Of a stretch of DNA of 64,000 nucleotides, positions 53,503-63,183 are shown piece after piece. The notes beneath the pieces are model-generated. The model had not been told where the DNA came from, searched no databases, and saw only the letters and a program-made list of their open reading frames with translations. The stretch's first letter is position 1. Each line of letters opens with the position of its first letter. Source of the stretch: Azospirillum oryzae (GTDB taxonomy: Bacteria; Pseudomonadota; Alphaproteobacteria; Azospirillales; Azospirillaceae); the NCBI RefSeq assembly GCF_900177515.1, contig NZ_FXAK01000007.1:1100501-1164500 (forward strand). Direction: 5' to 3'. Both the position numbers and the translations under genes were made by a program.

Positions 53503-54858
53503 TCAGGCCGTGCGCAGTGTGCGGACGCCGTAGGTCGCGGCCTCGATGACGGCGAAGACCAGCATCGAAATCCCGACCATCGGGAAGAGCAGGCCGGCAG
53601 CCGCCGCAATGACGAACAGCCCCTTCGGCACGCCGGCCCCTGTGGCAAGGCGCGGCGCGCCCAGGCTGCCGGCGGGGCGGCGTTTCCACCACATCGCCAG
53701 TCCCGACACCACCAGCCCGACCATCGCCACCAGCGAGGCGAGCAGCACCAGTTGGTTGGCCAGTCCGAAGGCCTGACCCATGTGGATGCTGACCCCCCAT
53801 TCCGCCAGCCGGCCGAACAGGCCCAGATCCTTCAGCTGCATATCGAACAGCACCTTGCCGCTGTACTGGTCGAGATGGACGACCCGCTCCTTGGTGATGT
53901 CGTCGGGGTAGACCGACGCGGTGAAGACGCCGTCCGGCCTGCCTGGAATGACGAGGGCATAGCCCGGCGCGATCCCCAGCCCCTCAACCGTCCGCACCAC
54001 GTCGTCCAGCTTGGCCGGTGCCCCGCTCGCGGTGGTGGACAGCGGCGTCGGCTGGTTCTCGATGATCCAGGGGGCGCGGTCGATGCTGTCCTTCAGCGGC
54101 ACGGTGGAGACCGGATATTTGTCCCAATAGCCGTCGGGCATGCCCATGCCGACCGCATAGGCGAAGCCGTAGAACTGCTTGCCCCAATAGCCGGACCAGG
54201 GCAGGCCGGTCATCGCCAGGAAGACGATGAACACGCTGACGAAGACGCCGGTCACCGCGTGCAGGTCGCGCCAGAACAGGCGCTTGCCCGGCGTGCCGCG
54301 CACGGTGACGACTCCCCCATTCTGGCCGCGTGGCCACCACAGATAGATGCCGGAGGCGACCATCAGCACCATCCAGCCGGCGACCGCCTCGACGATGCGC
54401 TCGGCGAACCAGCCCGCATATTTCAGGCTGTGCAGCTTCCGCACCACATACATCGACGGCGATCCGGCGGCACCGCCGTCCCACAGGCTGCCCAGCACCC
54501 GGCCGCTGTAGGGATCGACATAGACGATGTCCTTGAGGCCGTCGGCGCCGGCGATCTGCACCCCGGCGGCGCGGTCGGCCGCCTCGGGCGGGCTGTAGCC
54601 GGTCAGCGTGCCGGGATGTGCCTCCAGCGCCTTCGCCACCAGGGCGGAAGGCGCCAGCCGTTCGCTGCTCTGCGGTGCGACGATGCGCAAATCGCGGTGC
54701 AGGCCGTCGTTGATCTCGTCTTTGAACAGATAGATGCCGCCGGTCACGGCGAGCAGGATGACGATGGGCGCGCAGATCAGCCCGGCGAAGAAATGCCAGC
54801 GCCACAGCGCACGGTAAAGGGCAGAGCCGATGGCTCCGCTTTGCAGAGTTCCAGTCAT
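53503..54858 (-). CDS. PepSY-associated membrane protein (PiuB-like)
   Basis: 451 residues. The family layout is visible: membrane helix 1 (about 24-46, GLICAPIVILLAVTGGIYLF), a periplasmic PepSY region, a pair of helices flanking SLKYAGWFAERIVEAVAGWM, LMVASGIYLWWP followed by LFWRDLHAVTGVFVSVFIVF, a second PepSY-like region, and C-terminal helices (LVLLASLVAMVGLVVSGLAM; LFVIAAAAGLLFPMVGISML). Such proteins are tied to iron-siderophore reduction or uptake. The conserved His residues in helices (WRWHFFAG; LHAVTG; IHMGQAFG) could bind haem. It lies downstream of the DUF2946 gene on the same strand. No TonB receptor is in the window. Confidence 0.9.
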   Translation of the reverse strand: MTGTLQSGAIGSALYRALWRWHFFAGLICAPIVILLAVTGGIYLFKDEINDGLHRDLRIVAPQSSERLAPSALVAKALEAHPGTLTGYSPPEAADRAAGVQIAGADGLKDIVYVDPYSGRVLGSLWDGGAAGSPSMYVVRKLHSLKYAGWFAERIVEAVAGWMVLMVASGIYLWWPRGQNGGVVTVRGTPGKRLFWRDLHAVTGVFVSVFIVFLAMTGLPWSGYWGKQFYGFAYAVGMGMPDGYWDKYPVSTVPLKDSIDRAPWIIENQPTPLSTTASGAPAKLDDVVRTVEGLGIAPGYALVIPGRPDGVFTASVYPDDITKERVVHLDQYSGKVLFDMQLKDLGLFGRLAEWGVSIHMGQAFGLANQLVLLASLVAMVGLVVSGLAMWWKRRPAGSLGAPRLATGAGVPKGLFVIAAAAGLLFPMVGISMLVFAVIEAATYGVRTLRTA

Positions 54859-54909
54859 GATGAATCCATTCGGTCGTCGCGATGCGGATCGCCCGGCCAA
54901 GCGGGCGGC

Positions 54910-55320
54910 TCAGTGCGTCGGGTGACGACCGGATGGCGGGGCCTGGGACTGGAAGGGCTTCCGCTCCTTCGGCCGGTGGACCTCGTCGGGCTTCGCGGAC
55001 TCCGGCAGCTGCAGGATGCCCGCCGGAATGAGCGGCATCTGCAAGGCCGGCAGCAGCGCGATATACTGGCCGAGCCAACTGCAGGGCAGATGCAGAGGGG
55101 AAAGCTGCTGCTTGTCGCTCTCGCCGCCGTCAGGCAGCGGCACGCCGTCCTGATCGACCGGCAGATAGACGATCTCGCTGCCGGTGCAGATCGCGACATA
55201 GCCGTCGCGGTCGGCGGCGCCGGCGGTGGGGGCGGCGACGCGCAGGAACAGGCTGAACGCCAGCGCGAGCGCAAGCGCCAGACCCCACCGTTCCTGCACT
55301 GTGCGGCAATAAGCCAGCAT
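54910..55320 (-). CDS. DUF2946-like exported small protein
   Basis: 136 residues. A hydrophobic N-terminal segment (LALALALAFSLFLRVAAPTAGA) is a signal peptide or anchor. The mature part has the DUF2946-type ICTGSEIVYLP and HLPCSWL cysteine motifs, then a hydrophobic stretch (IALLPALQMPLIPAGILQLP) and a basic Pro-rich end. DUF2946 genes commonly sit beside PepSY and TonB-receptor genes in metal-uptake loci, as here with the PepSY gene 51 bases downstream. The function is unknown; the paired cysteines might bind metal. The ATG at 55320 is preferred over an upstream TTG. Confidence 0.7.
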   Translation of the reverse strand: MLAYCRTVQERWGLALALALAFSLFLRVAAPTAGAADRDGYVAICTGSEIVYLPVDQDGVPLPDGGESDKQQLSPLHLPCSWLGQYIALLPALQMPLIPAGILQLPESAKPDEVHRPKERKPFQSQAPPSGRHPTH

Positions 55321-55497
55321 CCGATTGCGACCGCCTCGCAAGCTTTAGAAACGGATCGTTACCCGATCCGCGGGAGGCGAACAAGTGCGGCGGGATCTCT
55401 CTACAGCCGAACGGTGCATCGGCGGTTCGCCATATCGCCACGCCCCGGTTATCGGCGCTATAACCGGAGGCATTCCCGTTACCGCTTGCAAGGCGAC

Positions 55498-58400
55498 ATG
55501 ATGGCACGGCTGCTGACGCTGCTCTGGGTTCTGGTGGTGATGGTTTTTGCGGCCGGTCCGGTCCGGGCCGACTACACGCCGCCGGGGGCGCTGTCGGACG
55601 CCACCGCCTATGCCAACGGCCTGCTGCTGAAATCGCCGCCGCAGCCCAAGCCGCAGGTGATCGCCGACCTGCTGAAGCAGGCCCATGCTGCCCGCGACCG
55701 CAAGGACATGGCCGGCGCCGTCCAGGCCTATGAGAAGGTCATCACCCAGGGCGGCGCCTCGCCGTCGGTCTGGCTGGAGCTGAGCGCCGCCTGGACGGCG
55801 GCCACGCCGCCGAACAAGGACCGCGCGCTGCAGAGCGCCGTGATGGCCGGCCAGTTCAACCCGAAGGACGAGGAACGCGTCGCCATCCTCTGGCGCATCG
55901 CCACCCTGATGGACGAGGCCTTCGGCAAGCCGGACGAGGCGGTGAAGGCGCTGAACGCCATCCGCCAGCTGGCGCCGAAGCTCGACACGGCGACGCTCGA
56001 CGCCCGCGCGCCGAAGCTGGAGGAGCGCTTCGTCGCCATGCGCCGCAAGGCCGGGCTGGCGATGACCGGCGTGACCGTGAATGCGGAGGGCAGCAGCCCG
56101 CGCGTCTGCTTCCAGTTCAATGACCGCCTCAGCGGCAAGCAGGGCGTGCGCTTCGACGATTACGTCCGGGTGGAGCCGCCGACCAAGACCGCCATCGAGG
56201 CGCGGGAGAACAGCCTGTGCCTGCGCGGCGTCAGCCACGGCAACGGCTACACCGTCACCCTGCGCCAGGGCCTGCCCGGCGAGGACGGGGTGGTGCTGAA
56301 GGCGGACGAGACCCAGCGTGTGCGCGTCCCCGACCGGCCCTCCATGGCCGCCTTCCGCGGCTCCGCCTACATCCTGCCGCGCAAGGGCGCCGACGGCATC
56401 CCGGTGGTCAGCGTCAACACAGACCGGCTCGACATTTCGGTCTACCGCATCGCCGACCGGGCGCTGGTCTCCAACAAGTCCGAAGGCAACATCTTCAACG
56501 AGCTGACCGGCTATTCCGCCGACCGTCTGGCGGAGGAGAATGGCGAGCTGGTCTGGTCCGGCTCGCTGGAGGTGAAGGGGGAGCGCAACCGCGACACCAC
56601 CGCGGCGATCCCCTTCCGGCAGGCGGTCGGCGACGATCCCAAGCCCGGCCTCTATGTCGTCACCGCCCGCCCGCATGACGTGGAGGAGGGCGACCGCTGG
56701 GACGCGCTGGCGACCCAATGGGTCCTGCTGTCCGACATCGGCCTGACCAGCTTCCGCGGCGCCGACGGGCTGACCGTCTTCGCCCGCTCCTTCGGCACCG
56801 CCAAGCCGCTGCCAGGGGTGGAAGTGGCGCTGGTCGCCCGCAACAACACCGAACTGGCGCGGGTGAAGACCGACGAGTTCGGCCGCGCCCGCTTCGCACC
56901 CGGCCTGCTGAAGACCGGCGGCAACGCGCCCGAGATGGTGATGGCCTATCTCGGCACCGATTTCGCCATGCAGGACTTGACCGGCGCCGCCTTCGACCTC
57001 AGCGACCGCGGGGTCGGCGGGCGTCCGACGCCGGGGCCGATGGACGCCTTCGTCTATGCCGACCGCGGCGTCTACCGCCAGGGCGAGACGGTCAACCTGT
57101 CGATCCTGCTGCGCGACGACAAGACGGAGGCGGTCGAGAATTTCCCGCTGACGGTCAAGGTCCTGCGTCCCAGCGGCACCGAATATTACAGCGGCGCTCT
57201 GAAGGGGCAGGGGGCCGGCGGCTATTTCCTGCCGCTGAGCCTGACCCGCACGGCGCCGCTCGGCGGCTGGGAGGTGCTGGTCTATGGCGACCCGAAGGGC
57301 GAGCCGATCGGCCGCGGCGGGTTCCAGGTCGAGGATTTCGTTCCGGTCAAGCTGGCGCTCGACCTGACCGCCGGCGCGCCGATCCTGGTGCCGGGCCAAC
57401 CCTTCGAGGTGACGGCGCAGGGCCGCTTCCTCTACGGCCCGCCGGCCGCCGGGCTGGACGGCACCGCCGAGGTGGCGCTGAAGCCCGACCCGATGCCCTA
57501 TCCGTCCTTCAAGGACTACCGTTTCGGCCGGGTGCAGGACAACCCGACCGAGCGGCTCGACCCGCTGGAGTTCCCGACCACCGACGAGCAGGGCGTCTCC
57601 CACATCGCCGTAACCCTGCCGGAGGTGCCCGACACCAGCAAGCCGCTGCGCGCCGACATCCGCGTCACCCTGTCGGAGCCGGGCGGGCGCCCGGTGAAGA
57701 AGTCGGTCTCGGTCCCGGTGCGGCCCAAGACCTATGCGCTCGGCCTGCGCCCGCGCTTTTCCGACGGCCGCATCGGCGAGGGAGGCGAGGCCGCCTTCGA
57801 CCTCGTCGCCGTGGCGCCGGACGGCAGCGCCATCGCCAAGCCCGGCGTCAAATGGGAACTGGTGGAGGAGCGTGTCTCCTTCGTCTGGTACCGCCGCGAC
57901 GGCCGCTACAGCTACAACGCCTCGGTGCGCGACGTGCCGCTGGCCTCGGGCACCGTCGATGTCGGCGCCGACAAGCCGGCGCTGGTGGCGTTGGGCAAGC
58001 GCGATTTCGGCCGCTACCGGCTGGAGGTGACGGACAAGGCGGCGGGCGTCGCCAGCTCCTACCGCTTCTATTCCGGCTGGGCGAGCGGCGACGACAGCGC
58101 CGACATTCCGGACAAGCTGGAGGTTTCCACCGACAGGCAGTCCTACAAGCCGGGCGAGACCGCCCGCATCCGCATTGCGCCACCCTTCGCCGGCGAACTG
58201 CTGGTGACGGTGGCGACCGACCGCATCTTCGACGTGCGCACCCTGTCGGTCCCGGCCGAGGGCGCGACGGTGGAAATCCCGGTCGATGCCGCCTGGGGTC
58301 CCGGCGCCTATGTCACCGCCACCGCCTACCGTCCGCCGGTCAAGGGTCGGGAACGCCAGCCGGTGCGCGCCATGGGCGTCGCCTGGGTCGGCGTCGATCC

Positions 58401-60714
58401 GTCGGTGCGCACCATGACCGTCGCGCTCGACGCGCCGCAGGTGATGCGTCCGCGCAGCCGGCTGGAGGTCGGGGTGAAGGTCGCCGCCGCCGATGGCGGG
58501 GCGATGGCGGACACCTATGTCACGCTGGCCGCGGTGGACGAGGGCATCCTGCGGCTGACCGACTTCGCCAGCCCGCAGCCGGAGAAGCATTATTTCGGCA
58601 AGCGCCGGCTCGGCCTCGACATCCGCGACGATTACGGCCGGCTGATCGACCCGCTCGACGGCCCCTATGGCGCCATGCGCCAGGGCGGCGATTCCAGCGG
58701 CGCCGGTCTGCCGGTGGTGCCCTTCACCGTGGTTTCGCTGTTCCACGGGCCGGTGAAGGTCGACGCCGACGGCACCGCCCGCATCGGCTTCGACGTGCCG
58801 GACTTCAACGGCGAGCTTCGGCTGATGGCGGTGGCCTACAGCCGCGGTCGGGTCGGCTCCGCCGCCGGGCCGGTGACGGTGCGCGATCCGCTGGTGGCCG
58901 ACGCCATCCTGCCGCGCTTCCTCGCCCCCGGCGACGACAGCCGCGTGACCCTGTCGCTCCACAATGTGGAGGCGGCGGCCGGCACCTACGAGGTGGCGGT
59001 GACCGCGCAGGACGCCGTGTCGGTGGAGGGCGGCACCCTCTCCGTCCCGCTGGCGAAGGGGGAGCGCAAGACGCTGGTGGTCCCGCTGAAGGGCGTTTCC
59101 GCCGGCATCGGCCATGTCGCCGTCGCGGTGAAGGGACCGGAAAACCTGGCGCTGAGCCACGACTACGGCATCACCGTCCGCCCGGCCCGTGCGGTGGAGA
59201 CCCAGTTCCTCACCCGCCAGATCGCCCCCGGCGAGAGCGTCCGCTTCGACGGTGCGGAACTGGCCACATATCTGCCGGGGACTGCCAACTGGTCGGCCAG
59301 CTTCACCACCGCGCCACCCTTCGATGTCGGCGGCATCCTGCGGGCGCTCGACCGCTATCCGTTCGGCTGTCTGGAACAGACGGTCAGCCGCGCCCTGCCG
59401 CTGCTGGTGGTGCGCGACGTCGAACTGGCGCTGGGCAAGGACCGCAAGCCGGACGATGGCCTTGAGGCGCGCGTCCAGCAGGCGATTTCCCGCACGCTCG
59501 ACAAGCAGCGCTTCGACGGCGCCTTCGGCCTGTGGGGCGCCCATGACGAGGCCGACGGCTGGCTGACCGCCTATGCCACCGAGTTCCTGGTCCGCGCCAA
59601 GCAGAAGGGGGAGGCGGTTCCCGACAAGCCGCTGACCGACGCGCTGTCCTGGCTGCGCCAGCGCGCCATCGCCAGCGCGAGCGAGCCGGAGGAGCTGGCG
59701 GTGCGCGCCTATGCCCTGCACACGTTGGCGCTGGCCGGCGTGTCGCTGCCGGGGCCGGCGCGCTACCTGCACGACACCGCGCTGGAAAAGCTGCCGACGC
59801 CGCTCGCCAAGGGCCAGCTCGGCGCGGCGCTCGCCCGCATGGGCGACAAGGAGCGGGCGGCCAGCGCCTTCGACAGCGCGGTCGGCCATCTGGCGCGCGA
59901 GGACTGGCATGTCGATTACGGCTCCACCGTCCGCGACGCCGCGGCGCTGGTGGCGCTGATGACCGAGGTCGACATGGCCGGCACCCGCATCCCGGCGCTG
60001 ATCGACCGGCTTCCGGCCTCCGCCACCGCCGCCGGCCGCACCAACACGCAGGAGAAGGCGTGGTCGGTGCTGGCCGCCGACGCCCTGCTGCGCGGCGCGC
60101 CGGCCAAGGCGGAGGTGACGCTGTCCGGCACGCGCAAGGAAGGCGCGCGGGTCGACCTGACCCCGACTCTGGCCCAGCTGAAGGCCGGCATCCCGGTCGC
60201 CAACGCCGGCAAGGCGGCGGTGTGGCAGGCGGTGTCGCTGTCCGGCGTGCCGGTGGCGCCGCAGCCGGCAGCGCGCGAGGGGCTGCGCATCAAGCGCTAC
60301 TTCTTCACCCGCAAGGGCGAGCCGCTGAACCTCGACACCATCAAGCAGAACGACGTCTTCGTCGTCGTGCTGGAGGGCGAGGCCAACACCAAGCTGTTCC
60401 ACCAGGGCATGGTCACCCACGCGCTGCCCGCCGGCTGGGAGATCGAGAACGCCAAGCTGGGCGGCGGCACGCCGGAGGAGATGCAGTGGCTGGGCGATCT
60501 CAGCTACACCCGCACGACCGAGGCGCGCGACGACCGCTATGTCGCCGCGGTGGACCTGACGGAGGACCAGCAGACCTTCAAGCTGGCCTTCATCGTCCGC
60601 GCCATCACCCCCGGCACCTATGAACTGCCGGGCGCCACGGTGGAGGATATGTACAAGCCGCGCTTCTTCGCCCGCCAGACCACCGGGCGGATCACCGTCC
60701 ATCCGGCGGAGTGA
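55498..60714 (+). CDS. yfhM: Bacterial alpha-2-macroglobulin (YfhM-like) with thioester motif
   Basis: 1738 residues. A signal peptide (MMARLLTLLWVLVVMVFAAG) is cleaved near RADYT; there is no lipobox Cys, unlike E. coli YfhM. A helical N-terminal region, a series of macroglobulin beta domains and a central bait-like region are followed by the thioester domain with CLEQ (C1291-Q1294) in FGCLEQTVSRALP. The alpha/alpha toroid (LDKQRFDGAFGLWGAHDEA ...) and a receptor-binding-like end close the protein. It would trap invading proteases in the periplasm and covalently bind them through the thioester. ATGATG at 55498-55503 is preceded by AAGG. pbpC follows after three bases: the classic yfhM-pbpC pairing. 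Confidence 0.94.
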   Translation: MMARLLTLLWVLVVMVFAAGPVRADYTPPGALSDATAYANGLLLKSPPQPKPQVIADLLKQAHAARDRKDMAGAVQAYEKVITQGGASPSVWLELSAAWTAATPPNKDRALQSAVMAGQFNPKDEERVAILWRIATLMDEAFGKPDEAVKALNAIRQLAPKLDTATLDARAPKLEERFVAMRRKAGLAMTGVTVNAEGSSPRVCFQFNDRLSGKQGVRFDDYVRVEPPTKTAIEARENSLCLRGVSHGNGYTVTLRQGLPGEDGVVLKADETQRVRVPDRPSMAAFRGSAYILPRKGADGIPVVSVNTDRLDISVYRIADRALVSNKSEGNIFNELTGYSADRLAEENGELVWSGSLEVKGERNRDTTAAIPFRQAVGDDPKPGLYVVTARPHDVEEGDRWDALATQWVLLSDIGLTSFRGADGLTVFARSFGTAKPLPGVEVALVARNNTELARVKTDEFGRARFAPGLLKTGGNAPEMVMAYLGTDFAMQDLTGAAFDLSDRGVGGRPTPGPMDAFVYADRGVYRQGETVNLSILLRDDKTEAVENFPLTVKVLRPSGTEYYSGALKGQGAGGYFLPLSLTRTAPLGGWEVLVYGDPKGEPIGRGGFQVEDFVPVKLALDLTAGAPILVPGQPFEVTAQGRFLYGPPAAGLDGTAEVALKPDPMPYPSFKDYRFGRVQDNPTERLDPLEFPTTDEQGVSHIAVTLPEVPDTSKPLRADIRVTLSEPGGRPVKKSVSVPVRPKTYALGLRPRFSDGRIGEGGEAAFDLVAVAPDGSAIAKPGVKWELVEERVSFVWYRRDGRYSYNASVRDVPLASGTVDVGADKPALVALGKRDFGRYRLEVTDKAAGVASSYRFYSGWASGDDSADIPDKLEVSTDRQSYKPGETARIRIAPPFAGELLVTVATDRIFDVRTLSVPAEGATVEIPVDAAWGPGAYVTATAYRPPVKGRERQPVRAMGVAWVGVDPSVRTMTVALDAPQVMRPRSRLEVGVKVAAADGGAMADTYVTLAAVDEGILRLTDFASPQPEKHYFGKRRLGLDIRDDYGRLIDPLDGPYGAMRQGGDSSGAGLPVVPFTVVSLFHGPVKVDADGTARIGFDVPDFNGELRLMAVAYSRGRVGSAAGPVTVRDPLVADAILPRFLAPGDDSRVTLSLHNVEAAAGTYEVAVTAQDAVSVEGGTLSVPLAKGERKTLVVPLKGVSAGIGHVAVAVKGPENLALSHDYGITVRPARAVETQFLTRQIAPGESVRFDGAELATYLPGTANWSASFTTAPPFDVGGILRALDRYPFGCLEQTVSRALPLLVVRDVELALGKDRKPDDGLEARVQQAISRTLDKQRFDGAFGLWGAHDEADGWLTAYATEFLVRAKQKGEAVPDKPLTDALSWLRQRAIASASEPEELAVRAYALHTLALAGVSLPGPARYLHDTALEKLPTPLAKGQLGAALARMGDKERAASAFDSAVGHLAREDWHVDYGSTVRDAAALVALMTEVDMAGTRIPALIDRLPASATAAGRTNTQEKAWSVLAADALLRGAPAKAEVTLSGTRKEGARVDLTPTLAQLKAGIPVANAGKAAVWQAVSLSGVPVAPQPAAREGLRIKRYFFTRKGEPLNLDTIKQNDVFVVVLEGEANTKLFHQGMVTHALPAGWEIENAKLGGGTPEEMQWLGDLSYTRTTEARDDRYVAAVDLTEDQQTFKLAFIVRAITPGTYELPGATVEDMYKPRFFARQTTGRITVHPAE

Positions 60715-60717
60715 CGA

Positions 60718-62787
60718 TTGGCGCGGAAATGGGTGCGGCGGACGGCGCTCGCCGCGGCGGGCGTCGCCGCCCTGCTGGGGACGGCGCTGGCGCTCGACCG
60801 GCTGTTCCCGCCGCCGCTGGACCGGCTGGCCGACCTGTCGGTGACGGTCACCGACCGCAAGGGCCGGCCGCTGCGCGTCTTCACCAACGAGGCCGGGGCT
60901 TGGCGGTTGCCGGCGACGGTGGACGACGTGTCTCCCTTGTTCATCGAACTGCTGCTTGCCTATGAGGACCGGCGCTTCGAAAGCCATGCCGGTGTCGATC
61001 CGCTGGCGGTGCTGCGGGCGGCGGCGCAGAATCTGGGGGCGGGGCGGGTGGTTTCCGGCGCCTCCACCATCACCATGCAGGTCGCCCGCCTGCTGGAGCC
61101 GCGCCCGCGCACCTTCGGCGCCAAGCTGATCGAGGCGGCGCGGGCGGCGCAGTTGGAATGGCGCTACGGCAAGCGCGACATCCTCGGCATGTACCTGACC
61201 CTCGCCCCCTATGGCGGCAACATCGAGGGGATCCGCGCCGCGTCGCTGATGCTGCTGGGCAAGGCCCCGGTGGAACTGGACGCGGCGGAGGCGGCGCTGC
61301 TGGTCTCGCTGCCGCAATCGCCCTCCCGCCTGCGGCCCGACCGCTATCCGGAGCGGGCGCAGGCGGCGCGCGACAAGGTGCTGGACCGGGTGGGCGAAGC
61401 CGGTGCGCTGCCGCCCAAGGCGGTGGCGGAGGCCAAGACCCTGCCGGTGCCCTCGGCCCGCCTGTCGCTGCCAGCCTCCGCCCCGCATCTGGCCGACCGG
61501 CTGCGCAACGCCGATCCCCACCGGCCGGTGATCGCCACCACCATCGACGACACGCTGCAGCACGCCGTCGAGGCGATGGCCCGCCGGGCGGCGGAGACGC
61601 TGAACCCGCAGGCCGGGCTGGCGGTGCTGGTGGTGGACAACCGCCACCGCTCGGTCCTGGCCTATCTCGGCAGTCCTGACGCGCTGGACGAGACGCGGCA
61701 GGGTCCCATCGACATGGTGCGGGCGGTGCGCTCGCCGGGGTCGGCGCTGAAGCCCTTCATCTATGGGCTGGGCTTCGACGATGGCATCATCCACCCGCTG
61801 ACCCAGATCGCCGACGTGTCCACCCGCTTCGGCGACTGGGCGCCGCGCAATTTCGACCGCAGCTTCACCGGCGACCTGACGGTGATGGAGGCGCTGCAGC
61901 GCTCGCTGAATGTCCCGGCGGTGCTGGTGCTCGACCGCGTCGGCCCGCTGCGCTTCGCCGAGGCGCTGCGCAAGGCCGGCGTCCGGCTGGTGCTGCCCCG
62001 CGGCACGGCGCTGCCGGGGCTTCCGGTGGCGCTCGGCGGGGCCTCGATCAGCCTGTGGGACATGACGACCCTCTACAGCGGGCTGGCGCGCGACGGGATG
62101 GTGGCTCCCTTGCGCACCATGGCGGAGCAGCAGGACGGGCCGGAGCAGCGGCTGTTGTCCGCCACTGCGGCGCAGCAGGTGCGGGCGATCCTGGAAGGCT
62201 CCCCGCCGCCGCCGGGCGTGGTGCAGGCGCAGGAACTGCGTGGCAGCGGCCCGGTGGCGCTGAAGACCGGCACCAGCTATGGCTTCCGCGACGCCTGGGC
62301 CTTCGGCGTCACCGGGCGCTACACGGTGGGGGTGTGGGTCGGCCGGCCCGACGGCACGCCCAGCCCCGACCATTACGGCCGCAACACCGCCGCCCCGCTG
62401 CTGTTCGAGGTGTTCGACCTGCTGCCGGCCGAGCGTGGCCGTCCCGCCGGGCCGGTGCGCAACGACGCGCCGCCGGACCTTCTGCGCCGCCTGCGGCCAG
62501 GCGAGGTGGAGTTGGCGGGACCGCGCCAGACCGACCGCCTGCGCCTGACCTTCCCGGTCAGCGACATGGTGCTGGAGGCGCTGGGGCCGGACGGCAGGGG
62601 GGAACCGATGACCCTGACCGCCAGCGGTGGGCGGCGTCCGCTGTCCTGGCTGATCGACGGCCGGCGCATCGCCCAGTCGCCCATCGCGCGCGAGGTGCTG
62701 TGGCGGCCGGCGGGGCCGGGGGTGGTGCGGGTGACCGTGCTGGACGCCGACGGCCGCAGCGACAGCGCGACCGTCGAGATTCGCTGA
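60718..62787 (+). CDS. pbpC: Penicillin-binding protein 1C
   Basis: 689 residues, bifunctional. A membrane helix at about 9-28 is followed by the GT51 glycosyltransferase with catalytic E83 in YEDRRFESHAGVDP and SGASTITMQVARLL. The transpeptidase domain has S342-x-x-K345 (SALK), SLN and K516-T-G-T (KTGTSYGFRDAW). A PBP1C-type C-terminal domain of about 90 residues ends the protein. The TTG start at 60718 is supported by GGAG seven bases upstream and by its position three bases after the alpha-2-macroglobulin stop. By family knowledge it repairs murein when the macroglobulin partner deals with the attacking protease. Confidence 0.95.
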   Translation: MARKWVRRTALAAAGVAALLGTALALDRLFPPPLDRLADLSVTVTDRKGRPLRVFTNEAGAWRLPATVDDVSPLFIELLLAYEDRRFESHAGVDPLAVLRAAAQNLGAGRVVSGASTITMQVARLLEPRPRTFGAKLIEAARAAQLEWRYGKRDILGMYLTLAPYGGNIEGIRAASLMLLGKAPVELDAAEAALLVSLPQSPSRLRPDRYPERAQAARDKVLDRVGEAGALPPKAVAEAKTLPVPSARLSLPASAPHLADRLRNADPHRPVIATTIDDTLQHAVEAMARRAAETLNPQAGLAVLVVDNRHRSVLAYLGSPDALDETRQGPIDMVRAVRSPGSALKPFIYGLGFDDGIIHPLTQIADVSTRFGDWAPRNFDRSFTGDLTVMEALQRSLNVPAVLVLDRVGPLRFAEALRKAGVRLVLPRGTALPGLPVALGGASISLWDMTTLYSGLARDGMVAPLRTMAEQQDGPEQRLLSATAAQQVRAILEGSPPPPGVVQAQELRGSGPVALKTGTSYGFRDAWAFGVTGRYTVGVWVGRPDGTPSPDHYGRNTAAPLLFEVFDLLPAERGRPAGPVRNDAPPDLLRRLRPGEVELAGPRQTDRLRLTFPVSDMVLEALGPDGRGEPMTLTASGGRRPLSWLIDGRRIAQSPIAREVLWRPAGPGVVRVTVLDADGRSDSATVEIR

Positions 62788-62790
62788 ACG

Positions 62791-63066
62791 CTAATAAGAG
62801 GCGCGGCGCAGGCCGAAGGGCGCGTCGTCGCGCTGGCTCCACACCCGGGTGCGGACCCGCATCTGCTTCTGGCAATCCACCGAGCAATAGAGCGGCGCCG
62901 GTCCCCGCATGGACGGACGGACGAAGGGACGGCCACAGCAGGCGCAATGCAGCTGGCGGGTCGCGGTGTGCGGGAAATTGGCCGGACGGGCGGAGGCGGA
63001 CATCTGGAAGAGTTCGGGCTGGTTTCGGGTGAGCGCCAATATAGGGGCGGTGTGTTGCAGTTCCAT
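62791..63066 (-). CDS. Small putative zinc-finger protein (91 aa)
   Basis: 91 residues (or 70 if the ATG at 63003, MSASARPANF, is used). The C-terminal half has HCACCGRPFVRPSM, then LYCSVDCQKQMRVRTRVW, a CxxC...CxxxC zinc-ribbon-like arrangement that resembles FCS/MYM-type or YacG-like fingers. The protein ends in a basic tail. No strong ribosome-binding site distinguishes the two starts. It is convergent with pbpC, three bases away. The role is unknown; nucleic-acid binding or protein contact is possible. Confidence 0.6.
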   Translation of the reverse strand: MELQHTAPILALTRNQPELFQMSASARPANFPHTATRQLHCACCGRPFVRPSMRGPAPLYCSVDCQKQMRVRTRVWSQRDDAPFGLRRASY

Positions 63067-63183
63067 GCTCGGGAAAACGCCTAGCACTGAATGGGTATCG
63101 GGCCTGTCCGGCGGTCGGGGGTGGTTGACCGGCTCGGCCCTCGGGCCTATCTGGAAAGGCTGACAACAAGCGGGAGCGGTACG

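Noticed and set aside
53752..55497. Open frame extending the alpha-2-macroglobulin gene about 580 codons upstream
   Set aside because: The extension runs antisense through the PepSY and DUF2946 genes, and the signal peptide at 55498 fixes the true start.
55345..62373. A very long open frame on the minus strand opposite the alpha-2-macroglobulin and pbpC genes
   Set aside because: It is the antisense shadow of two clear genes in GC-rich DNA; its translation is Arg/His/Gly-rich with no family likeness.
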